A stretch of DNA of 64,000 bases from Pseudonocardia sp. TRM90224. Its GTDB lineage: Bacteria; Actinomycetota; Actinomycetes; Mycobacteriales; Pseudonocardiaceae. Position 1 is the first letter of the stretch. The number at the start of each line of letters is the position of its first letter. A model generated the notes under the pieces. It was not told the origin of the DNA. It saw only the letters and a list, made by a program, of their open reading frames with translations, and made no database searches. The stretch is taken from the NCBI RefSeq assembly GCF_021245725.1, contig NZ_JAJGSX010000005.1, positions 186,001 through 250,000 of the forward strand, written 5' to 3'. Made by a program: the position numbers and the translations under genes. Shown piece by piece: positions 54,617-62,430 of the stretch.

Positions 54617-54830
54617 CGAACGCACAACTCACCCACCGAAACGCAGAACTCACCACCCGAAACGTGCGACTCACCACCCGAAACGTGGGACTCGCCCGGC
54701 GAAACGTGGGACTCGCCCGCCCGGACGTGGGACTCGCCGGCACGGCGCGAGTGGCACGTTTCCGCGCGCGAGTCCCACGTTTCCGCGCGCGAGTGGCACG
54801 TTTCGGTGCGCGAGTGTCGCCTTACGGTGC
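54617..54830. repeat. Family D array, 21-bp units, six forward and four reversed
   Basis: Forward units begin at 54617, 54637, 54658, 54679, 54700 and 54722 (consensus CGAAACGTGGGACTCGCCCG), and reversed units end in GCGCGA at 54750, 54771, 54792 and 54813, all exactly 21 bases apart. The whole array is a symmetrical inverted repeat. It covers the gap between the acyl-CoA dehydrogenase start and the ferredoxin reductase stop (54822-54824). No spacers, so not a CRISPR array. Confidence 0.85.
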
Positions 54831-56174
54831 GGCGACGCCGTGCGCGGCGTCGAGCATCTCGGCGAGCTCCGCGACCTTCACCCGTTCCGCGGCGCGCAGC
54901 CCGCCCCGGCGGATCTCCTCGGCGTCGAGGCGCATCCACGCCGACCAGTCGACGGGGTGCACGCCGTGCGCGGCCAGCGCCGCCCGCAGGTCCTCGGGGT
55001 CGGGGTGGGCGGGCTCCGGCAGCGTCGGCAGGTCGGCGAGCACGGCGGCGACGGTCTCGACGGCGTCACCCTTGTTGGTCCCGATCACGCCGGTGGGGCC
55101 GCGCTTGATCCAGCCCGTGACGTACGACCCCGGCACGGGCTTCCCCTCGCGGACGACCCGCCCGCCCTCGTTCGGGACGGTCCCGGTACGGGCGTCGAAC
55201 GGCAGCCCCGGGATCGGTTCGGCGTCGTAGCCGATCGCGCGCACGACCAGCCCGACGTCGAGGGTCTCCTGCTCCCCGGTGCCGACCACCCGCCCGTCCT
55301 CGAGCCGGTTGCGCTCCACGACGACCCCGCTGACCCGCCCGTTCCGCCCGACGAGCCGCACGGGCGTCCGGAGGAACCGCAGGTGGATCCGCCGCGGCTT
55401 GCCGGTCGGCTCGTTCGCGGTCCAGCCGGTGAGCATCTCGATGATCTGCTTGTGCCGCCGGTCCTCGGGCTCCCCGACGCCGGCCGCGAGCAGCCCGTCG
55501 TCGTGCACGAGGACGTCGGCGCCGCTCAGGTCCCCGATCTGGCGCAGCTCGGCGGGCGTGAACTTGGCGTGCTGCGGGCCGCGCCGCACCAGCACGTGCA
55601 CGTCGCGCACCGCGCTGCCGCGCAGCGCCGTCAGCACCGGCTCGGGGACGTCGGTGGCTGCCATCTCGTCGGAGGTCTTGCCGAGCACCCGCGCGACGTC
55701 GAGCGCGACGTTGCCCGCGCCGACGACGGCGACACCGGGGTGGTCGAGCGGCGGGTCGAGCTGCGTGAAGTCGGGGTGGCCGCAGTACCAGCTGACGAAC
55801 GCGCCCGAGCCGATCGAGCCGGCGAGCTCCTCGCCGGGGATGCCGAGCGCGCGGTCGACCGAGCTGCCGGTGGCGTGCACGATCGCGTGGAAGTGCTCGC
55901 GCAGCACGTCGAGCGGGATGCCGTCCTCGCCGACCCGGACGTTGCCGAGGAACTCCACCTCGGCGGGGTCGAACGGCTTCTGCAGCACTCTGATGACGGA
56001 CTTCATCTTCACGTGGTCGGGCGCGACCCCGTAGCGCACCAGCCCGTACGGCGCGGGTAGCCGGTCCAGCACCTCGACGCTGACCGGCTGCCCCGATGCC
56101 ACGAGCGCGGCTGCTGCGTAGAGGCCCGACGGGCCGGCTCCGATCACGGCAACACGTGCCAGTCCTTGAGGCAT
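54822..56174 (-). CDS. fprA: Ferredoxin/adrenodoxin-NADP reductase
   Basis: 450 residues. FAD motif VAVIGAGPSGLYAAAALV, NADP motif VAVVGAGNVALDVARVLG and the C-terminal GWIKRGPTGVIGTNKGDAVE with RWxxG-type substrate loop place it in the FprA group. It passes electrons from NADPH to ferredoxins for cytochrome P450 or sulfite reduction. Stop codon lies inside the family D array. Confidence 0.92.
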   Translation of the reverse strand: MPQGLARVAVIGAGPSGLYAAAALVASGQPVSVEVLDRLPAPYGLVRYGVAPDHVKMKSVIRVLQKPFDPAEVEFLGNVRVGEDGIPLDVLREHFHAIVHATGSSVDRALGIPGEELAGSIGSGAFVSWYCGHPDFTQLDPPLDHPGVAVVGAGNVALDVARVLGKTSDEMAATDVPEPVLTALRGSAVRDVHVLVRRGPQHAKFTPAELRQIGDLSGADVLVHDDGLLAAGVGEPEDRRHKQIIEMLTGWTANEPTGKPRRIHLRFLRTPVRLVGRNGRVSGVVVERNRLEDGRVVGTGEQETLDVGLVVRAIGYDAEPIPGLPFDARTGTVPNEGGRVVREGKPVPGSYVTGWIKRGPTGVIGTNKGDAVETVAAVLADLPTLPEPAHPDPEDLRAALAAHGVHPVDWSAWMRLDAEEIRRGGLRAAERVKVAELAEMLDAAHGVAAP

Positions 56175-56281
56175 GTCTCAACTCCTGCGTGGTGGTGAGA
56201 CCGATCCTGCCCCTTTTCGGTGACGGGCGCGCGGCTGCGACATGCCCGTCAGCACGTCATTTTCGGGCTTGTTGCGCGCCG

Positions 56282-57058
56282 TCAGCCCTCTTGCAGGGGC
56301 GGGAACCGCGGCGGCCGCTTCTCGAGGAACGACGCCACCCCTTCGCGCAGGTCGGGGCCGCCGAGGAAGCGGTTCATGTCCTCGTGCGAGCGGTTGTACG
56401 CCTCCTCGAACGGCAGATCGAGCCCGTCGAGCACCTCTCGCGTGATCGTGGCCATCGCCTGCGGCGAGCAGTGCACGGCGATGTCGCGCGCGTAGGCCTG
56501 CGCCGCGGGGAGCACCTCGTCACGCGGGACGACCCGGCTCACCAGCCCGAGCTGCTTCGCCTCCGCCGCGTCGATCGTCCGGGCGGAGACGAGCAGGTCG
56601 AGCGCGTTCTCCAGCCCGACGAGCCGCGGCAGCATCCACCCCATCCCGTACTCGGCGATCAGGCCGCGACGCGCGAACGCGGTGGTGAACTTGGCCGTGT
56701 CGGCGGCGAACCGCACGTGGCACCACAGTGCCTGCACCAGTCCGACGCCGGCGCACGCCCCGTTGATGGCCGCGATCAGCGGCTTCGGGAAGCGCCGCGG
56801 TACGGGCGACTGCATCGGCAGGCCCGCGCCGCCTTCGCCGAGCCCGGTGAGCCGCCCCATGTCGGCGCCGGGGCAGAAGGACCTCCCCGCTCCGGTGACG
56901 ACGACCGCGCGCACGTCGGGATCAACCGCGGCGGATTCCAGCAGCGCGTAGTACGGCAGCTGCAGCTCCTCCGACCAGCCGTTGTGGCGGTCGGGCCGGT
57001 TGAACGTCAGCGTCAGCACACCGGCATCGTCACGATCGGCGAGAACCGCGTCGGTCAT
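56282..57058 (-). CDS. Enoyl-CoA hydratase/isomerase family protein, copy 1
   Basis: 258 residues. Crotonase oxyanion segment SFCPGADMGRLTGLG and helix INGACAGVGLVQALWCHVRF, but the first catalytic Glu (GGGxE) is replaced, and only the second acidic residue in AEYGMGWMLP is present. So it may be an isomerase or other crotonase rather than a hydratase. ATG 57058 overlaps the paralogue stop by 4 bases. Confidence 0.88.
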   Translation of the reverse strand: MTDAVLADRDDAGVLTLTFNRPDRHNGWSEELQLPYYALLESAAVDPDVRAVVVTGAGRSFCPGADMGRLTGLGEGGAGLPMQSPVPRRFPKPLIAAINGACAGVGLVQALWCHVRFAADTAKFTTAFARRGLIAEYGMGWMLPRLVGLENALDLLVSARTIDAAEAKQLGLVSRVVPRDEVLPAAQAYARDIAVHCSPQAMATITREVLDGLDLPFEEAYNRSHEDMNRFLGGPDLREGVASFLEKRPPRFPPLQEG

Positions 57059-57858
57059 GCCCCACTCCCATCCGTGAAATGCGGCACCCGCTTCTCCAGC
57101 GCGGCTGCCGCCGCCTCCCGCTGGTTGGCGCTGCCCATGATCGTCCGCAAGCCGTCCCGCTCGGCTTCGAGCCCTTCGGCGAGGGTGCCCGTGAAGGCCA
57201 GGTCGAGCATGCGCTTCGCCCCGCGGATCGCGTCGGGGTTGCTCGTGGCGATCTTCGCAGCCAGCTCGTGCGCAGCGGCGAGTGGATCATCAGCGACGCG
57301 GTTGGCCAGCCCGATCCGGACGGCCTCCTCGGCGTCAACGGTCCGCCCGCTCCAGGTCAGCTCCGCCGCGACGGCCGGCCCGACGAGCCGCGGCAGCAGC
57401 TGCGTGCCCGCCATGTCGGGCGCGAGCCCCCAGCGGATCTCCAGCACGCCCAGCACGGTGTCGGGGGCGACGAACCGGATGTCGGCGCCGAGGGCGACCT
57501 GCAGCCCGCCGCCCAGCGCGTGCCCACGCACCGCCGCGATCACCGGGACCGGCAGCGTGTGCCAGACGAGCACGGCCCGCTGGCCGCGGGAGAGCCCGTC
57601 GGGCTCCGCCACCTGCGTCGGGCGCCACGTCCCGCCGCTCGCCATGGCCTGGAACGCGGACATGTCCAGCCCGGCGCAGAAGGACCGGCCCTCGCCGGAG
57701 AGGACCACCGCCCGCAGGCCGGGTGCGTCCCGCAGGCTTGCGCCGACCTCGGCCAGCGCGGCGAACATGCCCGCGTCGAGCGCGTTGAGCTTCTCCGGCC
57801 GGTTGAGCCGGACGTCGGCGACCCCGTTGTCGATGGTGCAGAGCACGCGATCCGTCAC
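57055..57858 (-). CDS. Enoyl-CoA hydratase/isomerase family protein, copy 2
   Basis: 267 residues. SFCAGLDMSAFQAMASGG and RGHALGGGLQVALGADIRFV define the fold. The first Glu position holds Gln (GGGLQV) and the second holds Asp (GLAPDMAGTQ), so both hydratase residues are changed, while Asp can serve isomerases or dehalogenase-like members. GTG 57858 follows TAGCCT (plus-strand 57865-57870). Upstream gene of the pair. Confidence 0.88.
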   Translation of the reverse strand: MTDRVLCTIDNGVADVRLNRPEKLNALDAGMFAALAEVGASLRDAPGLRAVVLSGEGRSFCAGLDMSAFQAMASGGTWRPTQVAEPDGLSRGQRAVLVWHTLPVPVIAAVRGHALGGGLQVALGADIRFVAPDTVLGVLEIRWGLAPDMAGTQLLPRLVGPAVAAELTWSGRTVDAEEAVRIGLANRVADDPLAAAHELAAKIATSNPDAIRGAKRMLDLAFTGTLAEGLEAERDGLRTIMGSANQREAAAAALEKRVPHFTDGSGA

Positions 57859-57987
57859 CCTCGGAGGCTAGAACAACTTTCCGGAATTTCGGGGTCGCGT
57901 CCTCTATCGGCTCAAATGCGGTGACGGTGCGTCATCCGGCTCCCGCCGATCGGTGCGACCACCCGGTGCCAACTACCCTCCGAGGTC

Positions 57988-59094
57988 GTGGCCTCCCCCG
58001 ATGACCTGCTGTACCGCAAGTCCGAGCTGGTCGAGCTCTCGCACGCCGTCGAGCAGTTCGCGCTCGCCGCGCCGCCCGGCAGCCCGCTCGCCGTCATCGC
58101 GATGTTCCAGAGGGAGTCGTACTTCGCCCGCGCCGCCCACGCGTACCAGGAGATCGCCGAGCGGGGTGCGGTCACGCTGGTCGGGATGGTCGCCGACGCC
58201 ACGCCGATGCTGCCGATGGGCGTGCGCCCCGCGCTGCTCGCGGCCTCCGACTCGCTCGCCCGGGAGTGGAGCGTCACCGTGCTCGGCCCGCGCGGCGGGG
58301 CGACGCTGGTCGCGACCGACCTGGAGCGGGTCGATCCCACCGCGCCGACGCTGGAGCACGGGCGGCAGTTCACGGGGCACTGGTCGTTCCGCCGCTCCGA
58401 CGCGTACCGGGAGACGCTGCGCCTGCGCACCCAGCTGCGACTGCCGGCCGCCACCGCCGACGACATCGACGCCGTCCTCCGGGCGGTGCTGGACGAGCCC
58501 GAGCCCCGCCACCAGGACTGGCTGGACGTCCCGCTGCGGTTCCTCGCCGAACGGATGCGGGCCACCGCGCGCGAGCGCGCCGACGCCACGAGGGCGCTCG
58601 AGCTGGCGCAGGAGGACGGCGTCGAGCGCGACCCGCGCACAGGCGTCTACACCGAGACCTACCTGCGGCGATGGACCGCGGGCCTGGGCGCCGGCACGCT
58701 GCCGGTCGGGCTCGTGCTGGTGCGGGTGCCCGGCTTGACCGACCTGCGCACGCTCGGCCTGCGCGCCGAGCTCGCCGCGGTGCAAGGTGTGACCGGATGC
58801 GTCGCCGACCTGATCTCCGACACCGACCGGATCGTGCGGCTCGGCGGCGAGGCGCACGTCGGCGGCTCCGACGACTTCCTGCTCGTGCTGCCCTCGTGGT
58901 CGGACGAGGGCGTGCGACGGCTGGTCGACGAGGTGCGGGTGCGGCTGGCCGCGCTCGACCAGGCCTACCCGTTCGTCGCGCTGCCGGCCGTCACGGCGCA
59001 CGTCGTCACCCGCGACCGACCGTTGCCGCTCGAACAGCTGATGAGCGCGGCCACCGCGGAGGAGCGCCAGCTCACTGGCCCGCGATCGGGCTGA
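57988..59094 (+). CDS. DICT sensory domain protein with degenerate GGDEF-like domain
   Basis: 368 residues. The N-terminal half (LVELSHAVEQFALAAPPGSP, FAREWSVTVLGP-like LAREWSVTVLGP) matches the DICT domain that links sensing to cyclic-dinucleotide proteins. The C-terminal half reads like a GGDEF: DPRTGVYTETYLRRW near 210 and HVGGSDDFLLVLP near 290, where GGDEF has become GGSDDF. Diguanylate synthesis is therefore doubtful. GTG 57988 follows TACCCT (57974-57979) by 8 bases. Confidence 0.75.
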   Translation: MASPDDLLYRKSELVELSHAVEQFALAAPPGSPLAVIAMFQRESYFARAAHAYQEIAERGAVTLVGMVADATPMLPMGVRPALLAASDSLAREWSVTVLGPRGGATLVATDLERVDPTAPTLEHGRQFTGHWSFRRSDAYRETLRLRTQLRLPAATADDIDAVLRAVLDEPEPRHQDWLDVPLRFLAERMRATARERADATRALELAQEDGVERDPRTGVYTETYLRRWTAGLGAGTLPVGLVLVRVPGLTDLRTLGLRAELAAVQGVTGCVADLISDTDRIVRLGGEAHVGGSDDFLLVLPSWSDEGVRRLVDEVRVRLAALDQAYPFVALPAVTAHVVTRDRPLPLEQLMSAATAEERQLTGPRSG

Positions 59095-60055
59095 CCACCG
59101 GGTTGATCGACACAGCGCGGAACGTCCGTCGGAAGTCGGCGGGAGACACCCCCACGGCCTTGCGGAAGTGGTGGCGCAGCAGCGCCCCGCTGCCGAAGCC
59201 GCAGCGTGCCGCGATCGCGTCGATGCCCATGTCGGTGTCCTCCAGCATCCGCTGGGCGAGCAGCACCCGCTGCTGCGTGATCCAGCGGTGCGGCGTGGTG
59301 CCGGTCTCCGAGACGAACCGCCGCGCGAAGCTGCGCTCCGACATCCGGGCCTGCTGCGCGAGCTCCGCCACCGAGTGGTCGACGTCGAGGCGCTCGATCA
59401 CCCACTCCAGCACCGGCGCGAGCCGGTCGGCCGAGCAGCTCGGGATCGGCTGCTCGACGTACTGGCGCTGGCCGCCGTCGCGCTGCGGTGGGACGACCAT
59501 GCGCCGCGCGATGACGTTGACGGCCGAGTTGCCCAACTCGCGGCGCACGATGTGCAGGCAGGCATCGATGCCCGCCGCGGTGCCGGCGCTGGTGACGATG
59601 TCGCCGTCGTCGACGTAGAGCACGTCGGGATCGACGTCGGCGAGCGGGTAGCGCCTGCGCAGCTCGTCGGTGTGCATCCAGTGCGCCGTGCACCGCCTGC
59701 CGTCGAGCAGCCCGGCCTCACCCAGCACGAACGCGCCGGAACAGATCGCGAGGATCGTGGCGCCGCCCCGCGCCGCCGCCCGCAGCGCTTCGAGGCTCGC
59801 CTCGTCGAACTCCCGCGCCTTCGTCGCCGAGACGGCTACGAGGTCGACGCCCTGCAGTCCGTCCAGGCCGTACTCCGGGGTTACCGTCGCGCCGACGGAC
59901 ATCCGCAGCGGACGGCCGGCCTCGGGCCCGCAGACGCGGAACTCGATCGGCGGCACGCCCTCCTCGGTGCGGTCGGTGCCGAAGACCTCGCACAACGTGC
60001 CGAACTCGAACGGCGCGACGGCGGGCACGACCAGCGCGGCAACGGATCTGAGCAT
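59072..60055 (-). CDS. GlxA-family AraC-type transcriptional regulator
   Basis: 327 residues. N-terminal DJ-1/PfpI-like domain (LVVPAVAPFEFGTLCEVFGT, ILAICSGAFVLGEAGLLDGR) and C-terminal AraC double helix-turn-helix (VAELAQQARMSERSFARRF, RMLEDTDMGIDAIAARCGFG). The nucleophile-like Cys in CSGAF is present. It shares 23 bases with the DICT gene end, tail to tail. ATG 60055 follows TATGCT (plus-strand 60062-60067) by 6 bases. Confidence 0.88.
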   Translation of the reverse strand: MLRSVAALVVPAVAPFEFGTLCEVFGTDRTEEGVPPIEFRVCGPEAGRPLRMSVGATVTPEYGLDGLQGVDLVAVSATKAREFDEASLEALRAAARGGATILAICSGAFVLGEAGLLDGRRCTAHWMHTDELRRRYPLADVDPDVLYVDDGDIVTSAGTAAGIDACLHIVRRELGNSAVNVIARRMVVPPQRDGGQRQYVEQPIPSCSADRLAPVLEWVIERLDVDHSVAELAQQARMSERSFARRFVSETGTTPHRWITQQRVLLAQRMLEDTDMGIDAIAARCGFGSGALLRHHFRKAVGVSPADFRRTFRAVSINPVVSPIAGQ

Positions 60056-60140
60056 CCCCGAAGCATACTGGCAGGATCTTTACGAAGGAAGACGTTTCTG
60101 CCGCTAGTGTCAGCATCTTGTCGAGCGCAAACTTACTGCC

Positions 60141-60296
60141 ATGGCTACCGCGATTGCAGTCCTCGTCTTCGTCACCCTCCTCGTCTGGCTCTCGGCGGCA
60201 CGTCCGTCGCTGCCGCGCCTGTCGCCCAGTGAGGAGGACCGTCAGCTCGCCGAGCTCCGCGCGCACGTCGGCGCGCGTGCCGACGTGCACCTGTGA
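60141..60296 (+). CDS. 51-residue single-span membrane protein
   Basis: ATG 60141 to TGA 60296. One membrane helix at the start (AIAVLVFVTLLVWLSAARPS), then an acidic/Leu helix (PSEEDRQLAELRAHVGAR). No ribosome site stands out, so the call depends on the clear membrane helix and codon use. Between the divergent GlxA gene and the convergent winged-helix gene, 10 bases from the latter. Confidence 0.5.
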   Translation: MATAIAVLVFVTLLVWLSAARPSLPRLSPSEEDRQLAELRAHVGARADVHL

Positions 60297-60306
60297 GCAG
60301 TACTCA

Positions 60307-61359
60307 TCATCCCGTGTACAGGCGGGCCAGCCGGCCCGCCTCCGCCGCCACCGCATCGGCGGCCGGGTCGTCGAGCTCGTGGAACGGCGAGCAGCTGATC
60401 TCGCCGTCGACGAACTTCCACGTGCCGGCGACCTGGCCGTCGACCAAGAACGTCGGGATCGACTGCGGCATCGACGTCGCGAACACGTTCTGCCTGTAGT
60501 GCTCCGGCAGGATCTGCCCCCTCCGGGCATGCACCAGCAGCACCGCATCCCATTGCCCGATGAACCGCACGGGCGCCGGCGTCTCCGGGTCCGGCAGCGG
60601 CGCCTCCGGCAGGTCGAACAGCACGCCGCCCGCCTCGTCACGGAACCGGCGCAGCTCCATCCGTTCGAGCACCTCACGGGTCTCCGTCAGCTTCCAGCCG
60701 CAGAACGACCCGACGTCCTTCACCGATGCCGGGCCGAACCCGCCCAGGTAGCGCGTGACCAGCAGCTCGCAGCCTTCGGCAAGGGTCGGGCGCGGCTGCG
60801 GCAGCGTGATCGTGTGCTCGGCGAGCCCGTAGACGTGGGCGCGCGGCGTGCCCCACGTCCCGGCCGGCGGCACCCTGACCAGGTCGATCCACAGCTGGAC
60901 CCCCGGCCACGCAGCCTTCGGATGACCGTCCGCGACGAGCCGCTTCTGCAGTTCCGCCTGCTTGAGCGGGCCGTCGGCGAGGTACCCGCGCACGGCATCG
61001 GCCACCGTCTGCATGTCGATGTCGTCGGCCTTCCAGGCCCTGCGGAACCACTCCTGCCGCGGCTCCCGCACCGCCTCGACGAGCGGTGCGTAGTCGGCCG
61101 CCGAGAGCATGTGGATCGTGCAGCGCATCGCCCAGCCCTGCACGATCGACCCGTCGAGCAAGGCGGCGGTCAGCGCTTCGCGCTCGAAACCCGCGAGCCG
61201 CGACCACAGCCCGACGTACCCCGATGGCGAGTACTGCGTCTGCAGGCACGCGACCTGCTCCACCGCGCTGACCAGCGACGACGTCGACCGTTCCAGCAGC
61301 AGCTGGCGGGCGAGCACCGCCCGGTTGAGCTCGCGGGTGCTCAGCACACGTTCGGTCAT
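60307..61359 (-). CDS. Winged-helix DNA-binding protein, AlkX/AlkZ-like DNA glycosylase family
   Basis: 350 residues, HTH_42 superfamily. The N-terminal CLQTQYSPSGYVGLWSRL contains a Q-x-Q motif like the AlkX group's QΦQ (AlkZ has QΦD), which acts in crosslink or bulky alkyl-base removal. Winged-helix repeats continue through GFGPASVKDVGSFCGW and VRFIGQWDAVLLVHARR. It probably repairs alkylated or crosslinked DNA; the catalytic residue choice is my inference. Confidence 0.75.
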   Translation of the reverse strand: MTERVLSTRELNRAVLARQLLLERSTSSLVSAVEQVACLQTQYSPSGYVGLWSRLAGFEREALTAALLDGSIVQGWAMRCTIHMLSAADYAPLVEAVREPRQEWFRRAWKADDIDMQTVADAVRGYLADGPLKQAELQKRLVADGHPKAAWPGVQLWIDLVRVPPAGTWGTPRAHVYGLAEHTITLPQPRPTLAEGCELLVTRYLGGFGPASVKDVGSFCGWKLTETREVLERMELRRFRDEAGGVLFDLPEAPLPDPETPAPVRFIGQWDAVLLVHARRGQILPEHYRQNVFATSMPQSIPTFLVDGQVAGTWKFVDGEISCSPFHELDDPAADAVAAEAGRLARLYTG

Positions 61360-61429
61360 GCCGCGAGTCTGCCTTCCGCCCTCGACGTGACATGAGTCAG
61401 GTCAGATCGCTGACCCGCCCCACTGCTCC

Positions 61430-61504
61430 CGCCACCGTCGACAACGACGTTCTGGCTGTTGTTAGCGCTCACAAACAGCCATTACGTCGTTGTCGACGGT
61501 GGCG
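61430..61504. terminator. Long hairpin overlapping the XRE gene's 3' end
   Basis: CGCCACCGTCGACAACGACGT (21 bases from 61430) has its exact complement ending at 61504, and inner GGCTGTT/AACAGCC arms (61454-61460, 61474-61480) add seven pairs. The XRE stop (61462-61464) is in the loop, so the last 13 codons are part of the right arm. Likely intrinsic terminator. Confidence 0.75.
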
Positions 61505-62328
61505 CGGGCGCGCAGGTGCGCCGCGGTGGTGTCGTCGGCGGGGATGAACGTGGTCAGCCGCGTCTCCGATGCGCGGCCCAGCCACAGGTGCGTCGCCGTG
61601 AAGGTGAGCAGGCCCACCTCCGGGTGCTGCACCCGTTTGGGGTGGCCGTGCATGGGCTGGACGTCGTGCTGGCCCCAAAGCGCCTCGAACGCGGGCGAGC
61701 TGTTGCGCAGGCGCGTGATGAACGACCTCCAGGTCGGATCGCCGTAGTGGTCGGCGAGCGCCGCGCGCAGCTGCGCGACGGCGCGTGGTGCGCTGTCGGG
61801 CCATTCGGGCAGCCGGGCCTGCCACTGCGGGTTGGTGAAGCACTGCAGCACCGAATTGCGGTCGGCGAAGGGCACCGAGCTGACGTCGAAGAGCCAGTCG
61901 TGGGCGCGGTTGAACGCAAGGATGTCGGTGCGGGCGTTGTAGACGGCCGCGGGGTAGGGCTCCAGCTGCGTCAGCATCACGCGGACCTCGTCGGGCACCG
62001 CCTTGCTCTCCGCCTCCAGCGGCGGCGGGGGCGCGCCGGCCAGCCGGAACAGGTGCGCGCGTTCGTGCGGGTCGAGCCGCAACGTGCGCGCGACGGCGTC
62101 GAGCACCTGCTCGGACACGTTGATGTCGCGGCCCTGCTCGAGCCACGTGTACCAGGTGACACCGACGCCCGCGAGCTGCGCGACCTCCTCCCTGCGCAGG
62201 CCCGGCGTCCGGCGGCGGCCCATCGTCGGGAGGCCGACCTGTTCCGGGGTGATCCGCTCACGCCGGCTGCGCAGGAACGCGGCCAGCTCCTGCTGGCGCA
62301 CACCGCACGCCGCTGCAATCGTCGCCAC
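61462..62328 (-). CDS. XRE-family regulator with MmyB-type ligand domain
   Basis: 288 residues. Helix-turn-helix in GLRREEVAQLAGVGVTWYTW and LEQGRDINVSEQVLDAVART; then a MmyB-like ligand-binding domain (VYNARTDILAFNRAHDWLF, HPEVGLLTFTATHLWLG). Members bind fatty acids or similar ligands. GTG 62328 is likely. It is divergent from a DHA2 efflux transporter, whose promoter carries two GGTACC sites. Confidence 0.88.
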   Translation of the reverse strand: MATIAAACGVRQQELAAFLRSRRERITPEQVGLPTMGRRRTPGLRREEVAQLAGVGVTWYTWLEQGRDINVSEQVLDAVARTLRLDPHERAHLFRLAGAPPPPLEAESKAVPDEVRVMLTQLEPYPAAVYNARTDILAFNRAHDWLFDVSSVPFADRNSVLQCFTNPQWQARLPEWPDSAPRAVAQLRAALADHYGDPTWRSFITRLRNSSPAFEALWGQHDVQPMHGHPKRVQHPEVGLLTFTATHLWLGRASETRLTTFIPADDTTAAHLRARATVDNDVMAVCER

Positions 62329-62371
62329 CCGACCAGCGTCGCAGAGTCGCCACGCCCGAGCCAGGTGGTGC

Positions 62372-62404
62372 GGGTACCAGGATGAGCAGGCTTCTGGTAC
62401 CAGG
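62372..62404. promoter_or_regulatory. Paired GGTACC operator sites between XRE and MFS genes
   Basis: Site 1 GGGTACCAGG (62372-62381) and site 2 CTGGTACCAG (perfect 10-bp palindrome, 62394-62403), centres 23 bp apart, two helical turns. The XRE protein is the natural candidate to bind here and to repress the transporter. Confidence 0.6.
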
Positions 62405-62430
62405 CTCGGCGCCGGCCGAGCGTGGGCGCC

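Noticed and set aside
54617..54830. CRISPR array
   Set aside because: Units are contiguous with no spacers and the second half is inverted; no cas genes are nearby.
58840..58910. Active GGDEF diguanylate cyclase
   Set aside because: The signature loop reads GGSDDF, not GGDEF or GGEEF.
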